A stretch of DNA of 64,000 nt from Bacillus sp. S3 (GCF_005154805.1 NZ_CP039727.1:4957501-5021500); one strand, 5' to 3'. Shown: positions 8,783 through 18,319, counted from the first letter of the stretch. Notes: a model not told the origin generated them from the letters alone. A program made the numbers and translations.

Positions 8783-9862
8783 TCATTTTTCAATCAATTT
8801 GAACTTTTGCCATGGCCGGATACGATCAAGGATAAATTGTTCGTTTGGATCAATCGTGGCTACAATGTTGGTTTTCCCGCTGTTTTCCATATCCTGAAGG
8901 GCGATGTGCATTTCTCCTTTGTAGCGCTCATAATCAGAGTTATCAATGGTCACACTTCCACGTGCAATCAAATTTGTATCATGAGGAGGAAATTCCTCAT
9001 GTTGATAGTGGACACGACTTTCCGTTGAACGAATCACATAGGAGGAGACATCTCCACGATTGACATGTTGGCTTGCCAACACAATCTCTCTTTCTGTATT
9101 GGTCGCATCGTCTTTAAATTCAACCTTAAATTCCAGCATGTACCGGTTCATCGAGGAGAGAAGCTGCAATTCTTCTTCAGAGGCAAAGGCGTTCCCGATA
9201 ATCACATCGTCAATCAGATCCGTCTGAAACAGATCCTTTGCTTGAATATCAATTGGTAAACCGCGATGTTCCTCAAGAGTGGGCAGCCCCTCCTGGACAG
9301 GCCATGGACCAAACATGGCCGCTTTCGAAGAAATCATGGCCGCAGTCCGAATCCCATGTTCTTTAAACTGTCGGGAGCAATGAATAAAATGTTCTCTGGA
9401 TAAACCGGTGTAACGCCTAGGGTAAAAGTTATGACAGCCAATTATTTGATGCTTATTTGGCTGATAAGAAAGAATTTGCTCTAAATACCGCGTCCCCTGA
9501 CTCATATTTAATTCAATACTTAAGCCATGCTCATTCATAGACATAACACTTTCTTCTAATCCTGAAAAACCTAAGTCCAAACGCAGCCCCGAAAGACCAA
9601 GCTCTTTGAAATACGATAAATCTTTGTAAGAAAGATGCAGGTCCTGAAACACGGATGGACTAATATCGGCGATTACTTCAAACCCCAGCTGATTCGCCCT
9701 TTCAACCAATGCCTTGAGCTGCTGGACATCCTTTTCATCTTTTGCCGACATTAAACAGGTGAAGATTCTTGAAAATCCGTAGGCACTTGCTTTTTCCATA
9801 TAAGTCATTTGCTCATTTTCCGTACCATACTGCGGGTAAATCGCAATTCCAAGTCTTCTCAA
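8783..9862 (-). CDS. MupG/DUF871-family TIM-barrel protein
   Basis: 359 residues beginning LGIAIYPQYGTENEQMTYM, with CHNFYPRRYTGLS and ELNMSQGTRYL motifs of the DUF871 family. S. aureus MupG of this family is a 6-phospho-N-acetylmuramidase. Paralogues are often found in PTS operons and may cleave other 6-phospho glycosides. It starts at a TTG whose first bases overlap the stop of the GH4 gene (TTGA), with TAGGAG upstream, implying coupling. In this operon its substrate could be a beta-glucoside or MurNAc-containing phosphate; the sequence does not decide. Confidence 0.8.
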   Translation of the reverse strand: MRRLGIAIYPQYGTENEQMTYMEKASAYGFSRIFTCLMSAKDEKDVQQLKALVERANQLGFEVIADISPSVFQDLHLSYKDLSYFKELGLSGLRLDLGFSGLEESVMSMNEHGLSIELNMSQGTRYLEQILSYQPNKHQIIGCHNFYPRRYTGLSREHFIHCSRQFKEHGIRTAAMISSKAAMFGPWPVQEGLPTLEEHRGLPIDIQAKDLFQTDLIDDVIIGNAFASEEELQLLSSMNRYMLEFKVEFKDDATNTEREIVLASQHVNRGDVSSYVIRSTESRVHYQHEEFPPHDTNLIARGSVTIDNSDYERYKGEMHIALQDMENSGKTNIVATIDPNEQFILDRIRPWQKFKLIEK

Positions 9863-11172
9863 TGGATCTCGCTCCTAACGAGAAATTGTGGTAAATATTC
9901 CTTGTTTGCTTCTAAAATATCGTTTAACAGCTGCTTGGCCACCTTGCTGGACGGAACGAATGGGTTGTTCACTAACGCCAGCAGCGCCTTTTGCCGATCA
10001 CCAGTAGCCGCTGCTTCAATGGTTAACTGCTCAAAGGCCTTGACCTGCTGAATTAACCCAATGATTTCAGCAGGTAATTTCCCTACTTGTAAAGGTTTTG
10101 GTCCTTCACTCGTCACGACGCACGTTACTTCAATCACAGCATCATCAGGGAGCTGTGAAATCGTCCCGTTGTTTGGCACGTTGACGGTATGTAGGGCATG
10201 GTCATTTGTCACAATGGATGTAATGAGTGAAACGGCCGCTTCTGAATATAAAGAACCGCCGCGTTCTTCCAATTCCTTTGGCTTCACATCTAATGAAGGA
10301 TTTTTATATGTTTCAAATAAAGCTTTTTCGATTTCCTTCACTTGTTCGGCACGGGTTCCTCTCAACCCAGCGGCTTCCTTTTCTTCTGCCAACATTTCAT
10401 CCATCATGTAGTAATAGCGATGATATGGACATGGAAGGACTCTTAGCGCTTTTAAAAATTCCTCTTCCCACGGGGCATCATGAATATTTCGCATGTTCAT
10501 GTTTTTCCCTTCAATAATCCCATCAATTAAAGGATCCATGGCATCTTTCCCATTAACATGAACGGTTGTGGCATAGACTAAGTGATTTAACCCTGCAAAT
10601 GACATATTTACATCGTCGCGATTGACCTCTAAAATATTGGCGGCCATTTGTTTCATATTAATAGGGACATTACATAACCCGATCGCCTTTACAGACGAGT
10701 ATTTATGAACTGCCTCTGCTACCATTCCCGCTGGATTCGTAAAGTTAATTAACCATGCATCATTGGAATATTCTTCAATCTCTTTACAAATGTCAAGAAT
10801 AACTGGAATGGTGCGGAGAGCTTTAGCAAATCCCCCAGGACCTGTAGTTTCCTGACCGATCACATTGTATTCAAGGGGAATACGTTCATCACTTGCTCTT
10901 GCATCAAGACCACCGACACGGAACTGGGTCAACACAAAATCTGCGTTTGTGATCGCATTGATCCGATCAAACGTCAACTCAACTTTGATTGGCAGCCCAC
11001 TCTTCTTGATCATTCTTTTGGCGAGTCCTCCGACGATCTCCAACTTTTCTTTTCCCGCTTCGATATCAACTAGAACAATTTCATCTATTTTAAGTTTATC
11101 TGCACGGAGAATAAACCCTTCAATTAGTTCAGGTGTATAGCTACTTCCTCCACCAATAACCGCAATTTTCAT
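9859..11172 (-). CDS. licH: GH4 6-phospho-beta-glucosidase
   Basis: 437-residue family 4 glycosidase using NAD+ and a divalent metal. It begins MKIAVIGGGSSYTPELIEGF (dinucleotide fold), with QFRVGGLDARASDE, GQETTGPGG, NFTNPAGM and GLCNVPI, the last containing the metal-ligand Cys. The ATG at 11172 follows GGAGGGAG; the 22 upstream codons are discarded. The place after PTS components B, C and A matches B. subtilis licBCAH, where LicH hydrolyses phosphorylated cellobiose/lichenan oligomers. Confidence 0.88.
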   Translation of the reverse strand: MKIAVIGGGSSYTPELIEGFILRADKLKIDEIVLVDIEAGKEKLEIVGGLAKRMIKKSGLPIKVELTFDRINAITNADFVLTQFRVGGLDARASDERIPLEYNVIGQETTGPGGFAKALRTIPVILDICKEIEEYSNDAWLINFTNPAGMVAEAVHKYSSVKAIGLCNVPINMKQMAANILEVNRDDVNMSFAGLNHLVYATTVHVNGKDAMDPLIDGIIEGKNMNMRNIHDAPWEEEFLKALRVLPCPYHRYYYMMDEMLAEEKEAAGLRGTRAEQVKEIEKALFETYKNPSLDVKPKELEERGGSLYSEAAVSLITSIVTNDHALHTVNVPNNGTISQLPDDAVIEVTCVVTSEGPKPLQVGKLPAEIIGLIQQVKAFEQLTIEAAATGDRQKALLALVNNPFVPSSKVAKQLLNDILEANKEYLPQFLVRSEIH

Positions 11173-11263
11173 TTTTCTCCCTCCAATTTCCCATATTAAA
11201 GAAAGGCTATGGTTAAAGACTCCGTTGACCTTCAACATGCATCTTAACCATAGCCAACAATAT

Positions 11264-11572
11264 TTATTTTTTTAACGTCTCATATAAATCAACAAATTCA
11301 TTGGCTAGGTCTTTAAACGTAATCGCATTCATTAGATGGTCCTGTGCATGAATGAGCAGCAGGGAGACCTCCGTTTTCTCGCCACGTACTTCTGATTGAA
11401 TTAAAGATGTTTGTACATGATGCGCGTTGACAAGCTCTTGATTTGCCTTTTCCATACATTCTCTGGCTAATGTGATATTCTGCTCCTTAGCTGCGTAGAT
11501 TGCTTCAAAGGCGGTGCTTTTTGCATTCCCGCTATAAAGGATGATTTTCATAATTTGCTCTTCTAAATTCAT
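11264..11572 (-). CDS. licA: PTS lactose/cellobiose-type EIIA
   Basis: 102-residue all-helical EIIA of the lactose/chitobiose family. The active-site His is in LLLIHAQDHLM (H75). It accepts phosphate from HPr and passes it to the separate EIIB encoded in the same operon. It lies between the EIIC and GH4 genes. Confidence 0.92.
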   Translation of the reverse strand: MNLEEQIMKIILYSGNAKSTAFEAIYAAKEQNITLARECMEKANQELVNAHHVQTSLIQSEVRGEKTEVSLLLIHAQDHLMNAITFKDLANEFVDLYETLKK

Positions 11573-11597
11573 TGTTCAAGACTCCTTGCTACACAAT

Positions 11598-12872
11598 CTA
11601 GGCTGTTAGATTTCCCTTTTCTTGTTCTTGAAGCTTCTTCACTTCAGCTCTCTCCGCAATTTTAATAAATGGAATATAAATAACCACAGCGATAATGAGA
11701 TTCACCAGTGCCAAAGCAGCCCCTCGCCAAGAACCTGTCGCTAAAAACCCTCCAATAATAGGCGGTGTCGTCCAAGGAATAAAGGCGACCGTTTTCGGTA
11801 CAATACCTGCAGCAATCACCAAGTAACTAAAGATAGTTAAGACCACCGGTGATAAAATAAACGGAATGATTAACAACGGATTTAACACGATCGGGAAGCC
11901 AAACAAAATCGGTTCGTTAATATTAAATAAAGCTGGTGCCGCACCTAAACCGGAAATGTTCCGATAATGTTTATGCCGGCGACCCGCAATAAACACAGCG
12001 ATAATTAAAGCAAGTGTTGCACCTGTTCCGCCTAAATACATAAAGGCATCAAAGAATGGCTTTGTGACAATATACGGGATTTCTTGACCCGCCGCCAATG
12101 CTTTTGAGTTGGCTTCAATTGCCGGTAAATAAACGGTTTGCATAATCGGCTCCATGATATTTGAACCATGCAAGCCAAAAAACCAAAGGACGTGAATTAA
12201 TAGAGCAACAACAATGGCTGATCCAAGTGTGTTCGCCAATTTTGAGATTGGCGCTTGCAGAGCATCATAAAACGCTTGATGAATATCCGGAATGCCACCT
12301 ACAAGCATGAGAACTTTAACGAGACCAAAGATAGATAGAGTGATCATCGCCGGAAATAGGGCAGAAAAGGATTTAGCTACAGCAGGCGGTACCGTTTCAG
12401 GCATTTTCATCATCAGTCGTTTATTTCCTAACAACCTTGTGAAAATTTCAGTAGAAACTAGCGCTGTAATAATCGCGATAAATAACCCTTGAGCACCTGC
12501 CCATACTAAAGGCAGTCCAGAGCCTTCACTGATTGGCTGCATAATCGTTGCTAATGCGGCAAAAGCGACAATCCCCGTAGAAAGACCATCCTTATCATAA
12601 GAACGTGCCAGCTGATAGGCAATCGAAAAGGCAACCAATAACGAAACAATTCCAAACGTCCCAGTCCAAACACTACCGCCAAATTGCTTCCATGTATCAC
12701 CATGAAAGACAGCGTTCATAAAATTTTGATAGGCGTCAATCGGTAAATTATTGATAAGTACGACCATTGATCCTAAAATCATTAACGGCATTAAAATGAC
12801 AAAACCATCACGAATTGCAACCAGATGGCGCTGCGCTCCAATTCGTCCGGCAATTTCAATAAATTTATTCAT
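11598..12872 (-). CDS. licC: PTS cellobiose-type EIIC permease
   Basis: 424-residue membrane subunit with about 10 hydrophobic segments and the family motifs GLHGSNIMEPIMQ and FNINEPILFGFPIVLNP. It moves the beta-glucoside across the membrane while EIIB phosphorylates it. The ATG at 12872 follows a GGGGGG site; the first seven codons of the longer frame are unlikely to be translated. It lies 22 bases after the EIIB gene. Confidence 0.92.
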   Translation of the reverse strand: MNKFIEIAGRIGAQRHLVAIRDGFVILMPLMILGSMVVLINNLPIDAYQNFMNAVFHGDTWKQFGGSVWTGTFGIVSLLVAFSIAYQLARSYDKDGLSTGIVAFAALATIMQPISEGSGLPLVWAGAQGLFIAIITALVSTEIFTRLLGNKRLMMKMPETVPPAVAKSFSALFPAMITLSIFGLVKVLMLVGGIPDIHQAFYDALQAPISKLANTLGSAIVVALLIHVLWFFGLHGSNIMEPIMQTVYLPAIEANSKALAAGQEIPYIVTKPFFDAFMYLGGTGATLALIIAVFIAGRRHKHYRNISGLGAAPALFNINEPILFGFPIVLNPLLIIPFILSPVVLTIFSYLVIAAGIVPKTVAFIPWTTPPIIGGFLATGSWRGAALALVNLIIAVVIYIPFIKIAERAEVKKLQEQEKGNLTA

Positions 12873-12894
12873 GTGAACCCCCCCACGCTTCATA

Positions 12895-13194
12895 TCATAA
12901 AGATAATGCTTTTGTTAATACGGCTTGTCCGTTCATCATTCCATAGGCGACGGTGTCAATCACATCAACCGGAATGTTTTTCCCTGCGACAGCCTTTTCA
13001 ATTTTCCCTTTTAAAAAGCGAACCTGCGGGCCAAGCAATAGCACATCAATTTCATCGAAATGTCTATTCGCCTCTGCTTCCGAAACAGCGAAAATTTTAA
13101 CTTCTTCTCCCATATCCTTTGCTGCCTGCTCCATTTTTGTCACTAAAAGACTTGTTGACATTCCTGCTGAACAAACCAACATAATCGTTTTCAT
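12895..13194 (-). CDS. licB: PTS cellobiose-type EIIB
   Basis: 99 residues with phosphocysteine C8 in the loop LVCSAGMSTSLL, the P-loop-like site of lactose/cellobiose EIIB proteins. It is the first gene of the operon with a strong TTAGGAGG site, and takes phosphate from EIIA before passing it to the sugar. Confidence 0.93.
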   Translation of the reverse strand: MKTIMLVCSAGMSTSLLVTKMEQAAKDMGEEVKIFAVSEAEANRHFDEIDVLLLGPQVRFLKGKIEKAVAGKNIPVDVIDTVAYGMMNGQAVLTKALSL

Positions 13195-13292
13195 ATCTAT
13201 TTCCTCCTAAGTGGAATATATTAAAGTACCTTATGGCTTAATGGTATGATAATAGCTCTTTACTTTGAAGCCAATCATTTTCCGTTACACAA

Positions 13293-13306
13293 CGGAAACG
13301 GTTACA
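13293..13306 (-). promoter_or_regulatory. cre-like site upstream of licB
   Basis: On the minus strand TGTAACCGTTTCCG matches the CcpA consensus TGWAANCGNTNWCA at 12 of 14 positions. It is about 100 bases upstream of licB, consistent with catabolite repression of the operon. The LicR-binding site was not resolved. Confidence 0.4.
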
Positions 13307-13350
13307 TCGGTAGAATTTGCATATATATTATTCTTATCCCAAGCCCCGAT

Positions 13351-13400
13351 AAAGCAACAGCAAAAAGCCGATTGCTTCTTCGCAATCGGCATGTTGCTTT
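13351..13400 (-). terminator. Terminator of licR
   Basis: Two nested stems, AAAGCAACA/TGTTGCTTT and GCCGATTGC/GCAATCGGC; the inner one is followed by TTTTT on the minus strand. It begins right at the licR stop and separates licR from licB. Confidence 0.75.
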
Positions 13401-15327
13401 ATATTTTTTCATGTAAAATGTCAATTACTTCGCTGGCAGATCTGCACTTAATGATTTTTTGTACCAGTGTTTTATTCTCAACGATTTTAATCAGTTTTTT
13501 ATACATGTTCTCCAAGTCCCCTTTAGGGTCTTTTTGAATATTTAATAAACAAACAAATTGCACCATCCGCTGATCATGCCAAGGAATGGGGCGCTTGAGC
13601 GTGCAAACAGTCCAGAATGTTTCCTCTGTTACTGGTGTTAATGGATGGGGAATCGCCACTAAATTGCCAAAGCTGGTAGGTGCAGCCGCTTCTCTTTCTA
13701 ACACATTGTTTACATACTCCTTTGTCACAAGACCTTGTTGATATAATTTCTGGCATAAAAAACGAATCACACTTTCCTTATCGTCCAAGTCTTGATGAAG
13801 AAATACCCTCGAGGCATCTAAATAGCGTGAAGCTCCTTGCTGATTGGATCTGTCTAGATGTTTTTTTATCTCCCCTACATCTTCATCACCCAAAAATGTA
13901 TTAACCACTTGAACCGGCACGCCTAAGTCTTCCTTAATCGGAATGGTACTAATAATAAAATCAATCGTCGATAAATCATATTCGGCCAGCTTATAGTAGT
14001 TCGTCGAAGCAACAATTTCCAGCTCCTGCTCAAACAAATGCTGCAATCGGTAATAAAGCAATTTCGCACTCCCCACACCTGAAGCGCACACGACAATGAC
14101 CCTTTTGACCTTTCTTTGCTTACCTTTCATCCGTTCCAGCGCCACACCAATATGCAAGGCAATGTAGGCAATTTCATGTTCGCCAGCGTCCTTCGACAAA
14201 TACTCTTCAATACATGTGCTGGCAATGACCGCTCCTTCAAAGGCACTCGGATATTTTACTTTAATGTCATGCAACAGAGGATTTCGAATATTCATATGGT
14301 ATCGCAGCCGATTCATCGCCGGGCGAATATGCAATGTCAACGCTTGAATGAATTCGTGATCCTCATGAAAATCCCAATTTAATTTGGTCTGCAATTTGTT
14401 TAACATGCACTGTACAATGCTTCCTACCTCATCAAATTCGCTAAATCCCGTCAATTCCTCTGTATGCAACAGCTTTGTACCTAACAAATGGACAATGATA
14501 TAATCAATTTCCGACTTTGGAAAGATAAAACCAGTATAGGTCTGGACTTCAGCCACAATTTCCGCAGCGACAATTTTCTCAAAAGGATGTTCTTCTGCAA
14601 ATGGCGGCGCTAACTGTTCGATGACAAAGCCTTCCTCAATTCTTTTACAGGCGATGGCAATGTGGGTAGCTAAATTTTCAAGCGAGATATCAGAGATTTC
14701 TATTTTATACTCATTCACCTTTTTAACAAGAATTTCTTTAATCTTGTTGAATAAATCTGGATCTAACAAAAAATCCGGCCCAATATGAAAACTTACATCA
14801 TCCTGGCGGTTGAAAATATTATTGGACAAGCATAACCTTTTCATATATTCGTCGCCTTCGACTTGTGTCCCATAATGCGGTCGATTGACCAAGCTCAATT
14901 GATATTTTTCAAGGATTTGCCGCACAACTTTTATATCATTTTGAATCGTTGATTTTGATACAAATAATTCATCTTCAAAACTCTCTAATTTAATCGGGTC
15001 CTTTTCCAATAATAGCCGCTTTAATAAATAGGTGACCCGGTCCTCTTGAACAGAAAAATCGTAACCGGTTTCAACAATTGGCTCTTGGATTAAATGCCTG
15101 AATTCATTTAAAAATACGTGCTGGTCAAGAATCCGCAGTGAATAACCTGTACCGCGAATGGATTCAATGGCAACACCTAACTTGGGACATTCAGGCTGCA
15201 TTGCTTTAATCTCAGTCCGAATCGTCCGATCACTGACCCCAATTTCTTTGGCCAGCCATTCCGCCGTAACAGGCTCCTTTGTTTTCGACAAAGATGACAA
15301 AATTTCAATTTGGCGCTTTGAAAACAT
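13399..15327 (-). CDS. licR: PRD-containing PTS-controlled activator
   Basis: 642-residue LicR/ManR-type activator. In order: N-terminal HTH (FSKRQIEILSSLSKT…GVSDRTIRTEIKAM) and a second HTH-like segment, PRD1 (His in ENLATHIAIACKRIEEG and YIIVHLLG), PRD2 (LTLHIRPAMNRL, YIALHIGVALERM), an EIIB-like domain with Cys in VVCASGVGSAK, and a C-terminal EIIA-like domain with His in VAIPHPLTP. Family knowledge: phosphorylation by HPr on the PRDs activates, and phosphorylation through the cognate EIIB represses. Located just upstream of licB in the same direction, as in B. subtilis. Confidence 0.88.
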   Translation of the reverse strand: MFSKRQIEILSSLSKTKEPVTAEWLAKEIGVSDRTIRTEIKAMQPECPKLGVAIESIRGTGYSLRILDQHVFLNEFRHLIQEPIVETGYDFSVQEDRVTYLLKRLLLEKDPIKLESFEDELFVSKSTIQNDIKVVRQILEKYQLSLVNRPHYGTQVEGDEYMKRLCLSNNIFNRQDDVSFHIGPDFLLDPDLFNKIKEILVKKVNEYKIEISDISLENLATHIAIACKRIEEGFVIEQLAPPFAEEHPFEKIVAAEIVAEVQTYTGFIFPKSEIDYIIVHLLGTKLLHTEELTGFSEFDEVGSIVQCMLNKLQTKLNWDFHEDHEFIQALTLHIRPAMNRLRYHMNIRNPLLHDIKVKYPSAFEGAVIASTCIEEYLSKDAGEHEIAYIALHIGVALERMKGKQRKVKRVIVVCASGVGSAKLLYYRLQHLFEQELEIVASTNYYKLAEYDLSTIDFIISTIPIKEDLGVPVQVVNTFLGDEDVGEIKKHLDRSNQQGASRYLDASRVFLHQDLDDKESVIRFLCQKLYQQGLVTKEYVNNVLEREAAAPTSFGNLVAIPHPLTPVTEETFWTVCTLKRPIPWHDQRMVQFVCLLNIQKDPKGDLENMYKKLIKIVENKTLVQKIIKCRSASEVIDILHEKI

Positions 15328-15788
15328 AGGTATCCCTCTTTTCTGTATACCATTCCTATTTCCATACTTTTAACATTTAATAAACGTTAACATGCCATGC
15401 ATTAAATAAATTAAAAAATCCTTATCATTGGGCGAAAGGTGAAGTTGTCCTGTCCAAATCCCAATTATAAGAAGATACTATGACAAACATACCATAAAAA
15501 CTGTTTTGAAGTAATTGATTTGCTGGATAATGCAGGCCTAAAAGGGTTTCAACAAACCAAATATATTTTACCGCATTAAACTTTAGCTGGGCGGGGGTCT
15601 GACCCCGCAGGCCCTTTATCTTAAAATAGGCTCTTAAATCAGTAACAGCGGCCTAAAAGGAATCATATTTTGTCTTAGGGAATACACGGAGTATCTCTTA
15701 TATACACAAAGCTGACAAAGTCTCTTCGTATAAATCTTTTGTTAGAAGTCAGTTTAATCTAATAATTAAATAAACAGGGGAGGATAAA
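15328..15788. other. Intergenic leader region with a GGGGTCTGACCCC repeat
   Basis: Between the divergent licR and bacteriocin genes. It contains one copy of the 40-base dispersed repeat (about 15568-15609) and otherwise AT-rich sequence. A possible -35 TTGTTA lies near 15739 but no convincing -10 at normal spacing was found. The ribosome site of the next gene is AGGGGAGG. Confidence 0.5.
15568..15609 (+). repeat. Short dispersed repeat, copy 1
   Basis: The unit TTACCGCATTAAACTTTAGC is followed by a palindrome, here GCGGGGGTCTGACCCCGC. Near-identical copies lie at 26664-26704, 27191-27230 and 37061-37100. Confidence 0.75.
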
Positions 15789-16115
15789 ATGCAAAATTTT
15801 CAAAATCAGCTTCAAACTTTGGGAATGGATAATTTCCAAGTCAGTGAGGTAAATCCGATTGATCCAAGCCTCAATGATCCGCGTCATTTTGGCGGGGGAG
15901 GTATGCGTTGCGGAGGCGGAGGCGGAATGCGCTGCGGCGGCGGTATGCCTTGCGGAGGCGGAGTGCGTTGCGGCGGCGGTGTGCGTTGCGGAGGCTTTCG
16001 CTGTGGTGGTTTTCGCTGTTTTGGCTGCTTTGGCTGTTTTGGTTGTTTTAGCTGTTACGGCTGTTACAGTGGTTACTACGATTACTATGATTACAACGGT
16101 TGGTACGGTTACTGA
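15789..16115 (+). CDS. Heterocycloanthracin/sonorensin-type bacteriocin precursor
   Basis: 108-residue peptide. Residues 1-34 form a hydrophilic leader (MQNFQNQLQTLGMDNFQVSE…), then about 15 Cys occur in repeats of MRCGGG, VRCGGG, FRCGG and CFGCFGCF, ending in a Tyr-rich tail. This matches the heterocycloanthracin/sonorensin family of thiazole/oxazole-modified peptides, where Cys, Ser and Thr become heterocycles. The ribosome site is excellent and a terminator follows. No cyclodehydratase, dehydrogenase or exporter gene is in the window; in B. anthracis-type genomes the precursor also lies apart from its modification genes. Bactericidal activity is inferred. The opposite-strand ORF here is a shadow. 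Confidence 0.75.
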   Translation: MQNFQNQLQTLGMDNFQVSEVNPIDPSLNDPRHFGGGGMRCGGGGGMRCGGGMPCGGGVRCGGGVRCGGFRCGGFRCFGCFGCFGCFSCYGCYSGYYDYYDYNGWYGY

Positions 16116-16147
16116 TTTGAAGAAAAAAATGGATGACTTTTGAAACA

Positions 16148-16181
16148 AAGTGCCCCTGCATGATTCACCGCAAGGGCACTT
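16148..16181 (+). terminator. Terminator after the bacteriocin precursor
   Basis: AAGTGCCC/GGGCACTT stem with an 18-base loop followed by TCTTTTAT. Confidence 0.65.
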
Positions 16182-16314
16182 CTTTTATATTGAACTAATT
16201 GGGGGCTGACCCTTATTTTGAGTGTGAACAGATTCGTGATAAGCAATGCGTAACCTGCTTCGTAAGCATAATAACTTCAACAAAAAATTAATAATGAAAT
16301 TATTACTCAAAGAC

Positions 16315-16545
16315 TTACATGGCTACATGTGAGTTATATACCTTTTTGAATTTCATAAAACTTATGATTCTCCATAACCCAACATATACAAACAGAGATA
16401 TAATCGATAAAGCATTTAATGTCAAAGCATCAATGCCTGGTAAAAAGTAATTAACTAATCGTCGGCTAACAAATACTATGATTAAAGCATCACAAAACCA
16501 ATGCTCTTTTTTGCATATATGTTCCCATCCTCTCGAATCTTTCAA
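16315..16545 (-). CDS. Small two-helix membrane protein
   Basis: 76 codons from a TTG with GAAAGATTCGAGAGG-like purine-rich surroundings but no clear upstream ribosome site. Two hydrophobic stretches (CDALIIVFVSRRLVNYFLPG and ALSIISLFVYVGLWRIISFM) suggest a small integral membrane protein, loosely like YoqO-type proteins. No function can be given. It could be a truncated remnant. Confidence 0.4.
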   Translation of the reverse strand: MKDSRGWEHICKKEHWFCDALIIVFVSRRLVNYFLPGIDALTLNALSIISLFVYVGLWRIISFMKFKKVYNSHVAM

Positions 16546-17029
16546 TGAATAAGGGCATAAATCCTTTTTGGATCTATGTCCCTTTGTACATTTCCTTATT
16601 AAACTATTCTTCCCTGTTACTTCAATAAGATAAAAACGTCTGGCCCTTAAATAAAAATGAGCGCACAGGATAGCGCCCGATTAAAGAAAAGGCGCACAGT
16701 TTTATTCAATAAAGGGTTCACTTTAGAGGTGCTTTTCTTAAAATACGTGCCGAAATGACAGTCGTATTGGCATCATAATTGGCGAGTTTCTTTATTAGGA
16801 ATACAAAACCCTTATTTATATAAAGCCACACTTACTTGTGAAAAGGTCCGCAGTAATGGGTCTCTTGGATTTTTGAGTTCCCTTTTAATTAGGATGTCTT
16901 GTCCTTAATCGAGTAACCAGCAAAAGTAAAATAAGCGGAGATTCTCCGGTTAAATTCAAAATCGAGCTCGTTTCAGGCTAAATAAGCGGAGGTTTTCCGA
17001 CTATGCAAAGAAAAATCCCCCATTTTCGG
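16546..17029. other. Intergenic region with GCGGA..TCCG short palindromes
   Basis: No gene recognised. Near 16935-17000 two short units, AAGCGGAGATTCTCCG and AAGCGGAGGTTTTCCG, occur. Related AAGCGGAATTTCTCC units lie at 18545-18630 on the other side of the IS element, so the IS landed inside a cluster of these repeats. A GCGCACAG pair flanks about 16660-16695. Confidence 0.45.
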
Positions 17030-17137
17030 GTTTATCGGATTAAGTCCGTATAATTGTGTAAAAAGAAAAGGGTCATTTTTATCCTACTTGGCTACAATGT
17101 TTAACAACCACGATAAACATAGAAAAGAGGAATAAAA

Positions 17138-18304
17138 ATGACCCAATTACAGTTTAGCCTAGATTTGGAACTTTTAAAAGACTCAGTAATGAATTCAAAT
17201 ATAGATAACGTTGTTAAATCAGCTGTTGTTCTGGTTTTGAATGAGTACATGGAGAAAGAAAGAAATGATTACTTACACGCCGCTGCATATGAACGCTCTG
17301 TTGAGCGTCGTGATTACCGAAATGGCTACTACGAACGTGAGTTAACGATGAGTATCGGTAAGATAAAACTTAAGGTTCCTAGGACTCGAAATGGTGAGTT
17401 TTCACCTACGGTTTTTGAGAAATATGCACGTTGTGACCAGGCGTTAGTACTCTCTATGCTAGAGATGGTTATCAATGGCGTTTCTACACGTAAAGTTACA
17501 CATATTGTGGAACAACTTTGTGGTGAAAGTAAGTCAAAATCGTTTGTTTCTTCACTTACTCAAAAGCTTGATCCTATTATTAATGACTGGGCCAAACGGC
17601 CCTTAAATTTAAGGTATTATCCTTTTGTTTTTGTAGATGCCATGTATATAAAAGTTCGTGAACATCATCGTGTCGTCTCTAAGGCTGTTTATATAGCCAC
17701 TGCAATCACTGAAAGCAAAACACGTGAAATTCTTGGGTTAAGTGTGGATCACGCTGAGAGTTATGAAAGTTGGAGTCGCTTTCTCCAACAACTAAAATCA
17801 CGTGGTCTTCAATCCCCAAAGCTAGTCATTTCAGATGCTCACCAGGGGCTTCAAAAAGCGATTCAACGTGAATTTATTGGGACTAGCTGGCAAAGGTGTA
17901 ACGTCCATTTTAAACGTAATATCATAGAAAGGCTTCCAAAAAAGGACTCAGCGGAAATACGTATGATGATTAAGCGTATTTTTGATGCAGTCACAATTGA
18001 GGATATGCGGAATTTTAAAGGTGAACTGATGAGTCAGTTTGGGGACAATCTTAAATACGAACAAGCTCTGAAAATATTAGATGATGGTTTCGAAGATACC
18101 ATACAATATATGGAATTCCAAGAAGATATCCGTTGTCATATCCGTAGTACAAATTCTCTTGAGCGATTAAATCAGGAAGTCCGAAGAAGAGAAAAGGTAA
18201 TTCGAATTTACCCTAATACACAATCTGCTTTTCGTTTAGTAGGAGCTGTTTTAATGCACTATCAAGAAACCAATTATTCGAAGCAGAAATCTATTAAAAG
18301 GTAG
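17138..18304 (+). CDS. IS256-family transposase
   Basis: 388 residues, the normal mutator-type length. DDE residues are visible as D167 (FVFVDAMYIKV), D233 (VISDAHQGL) and E342 (STNSLERLNQEVRRRE). The C/H region WQRCNVHFKRN is present. The start ATG has AGAGG upstream. No stop or frameshift, so it is probably active. Confidence 0.95.
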   Translation: MTQLQFSLDLELLKDSVMNSNIDNVVKSAVVLVLNEYMEKERNDYLHAAAYERSVERRDYRNGYYERELTMSIGKIKLKVPRTRNGEFSPTVFEKYARCDQALVLSMLEMVINGVSTRKVTHIVEQLCGESKSKSFVSSLTQKLDPIINDWAKRPLNLRYYPFVFVDAMYIKVREHHRVVSKAVYIATAITESKTREILGLSVDHAESYESWSRFLQQLKSRGLQSPKLVISDAHQGLQKAIQREFIGTSWQRCNVHFKRNIIERLPKKDSAEIRMMIKRIFDAVTIEDMRNFKGELMSQFGDNLKYEQALKILDDGFEDTIQYMEFQEDIRCHIRSTNSLERLNQEVRRREKVIRIYPNTQSAFRLVGAVLMHYQETNYSKQKSIKR

Positions 18305-18319
18305 ATGTTTAATTTTCAA

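Noticed and set aside
15759..16148. Thr/Ala/Ser-rich 129-codon ORF on the minus strand over the bacteriocin gene
   Set aside because: Its low-complexity sequence is simply the complement of the Cys/Gly repeats, and it lacks a ribosome site.
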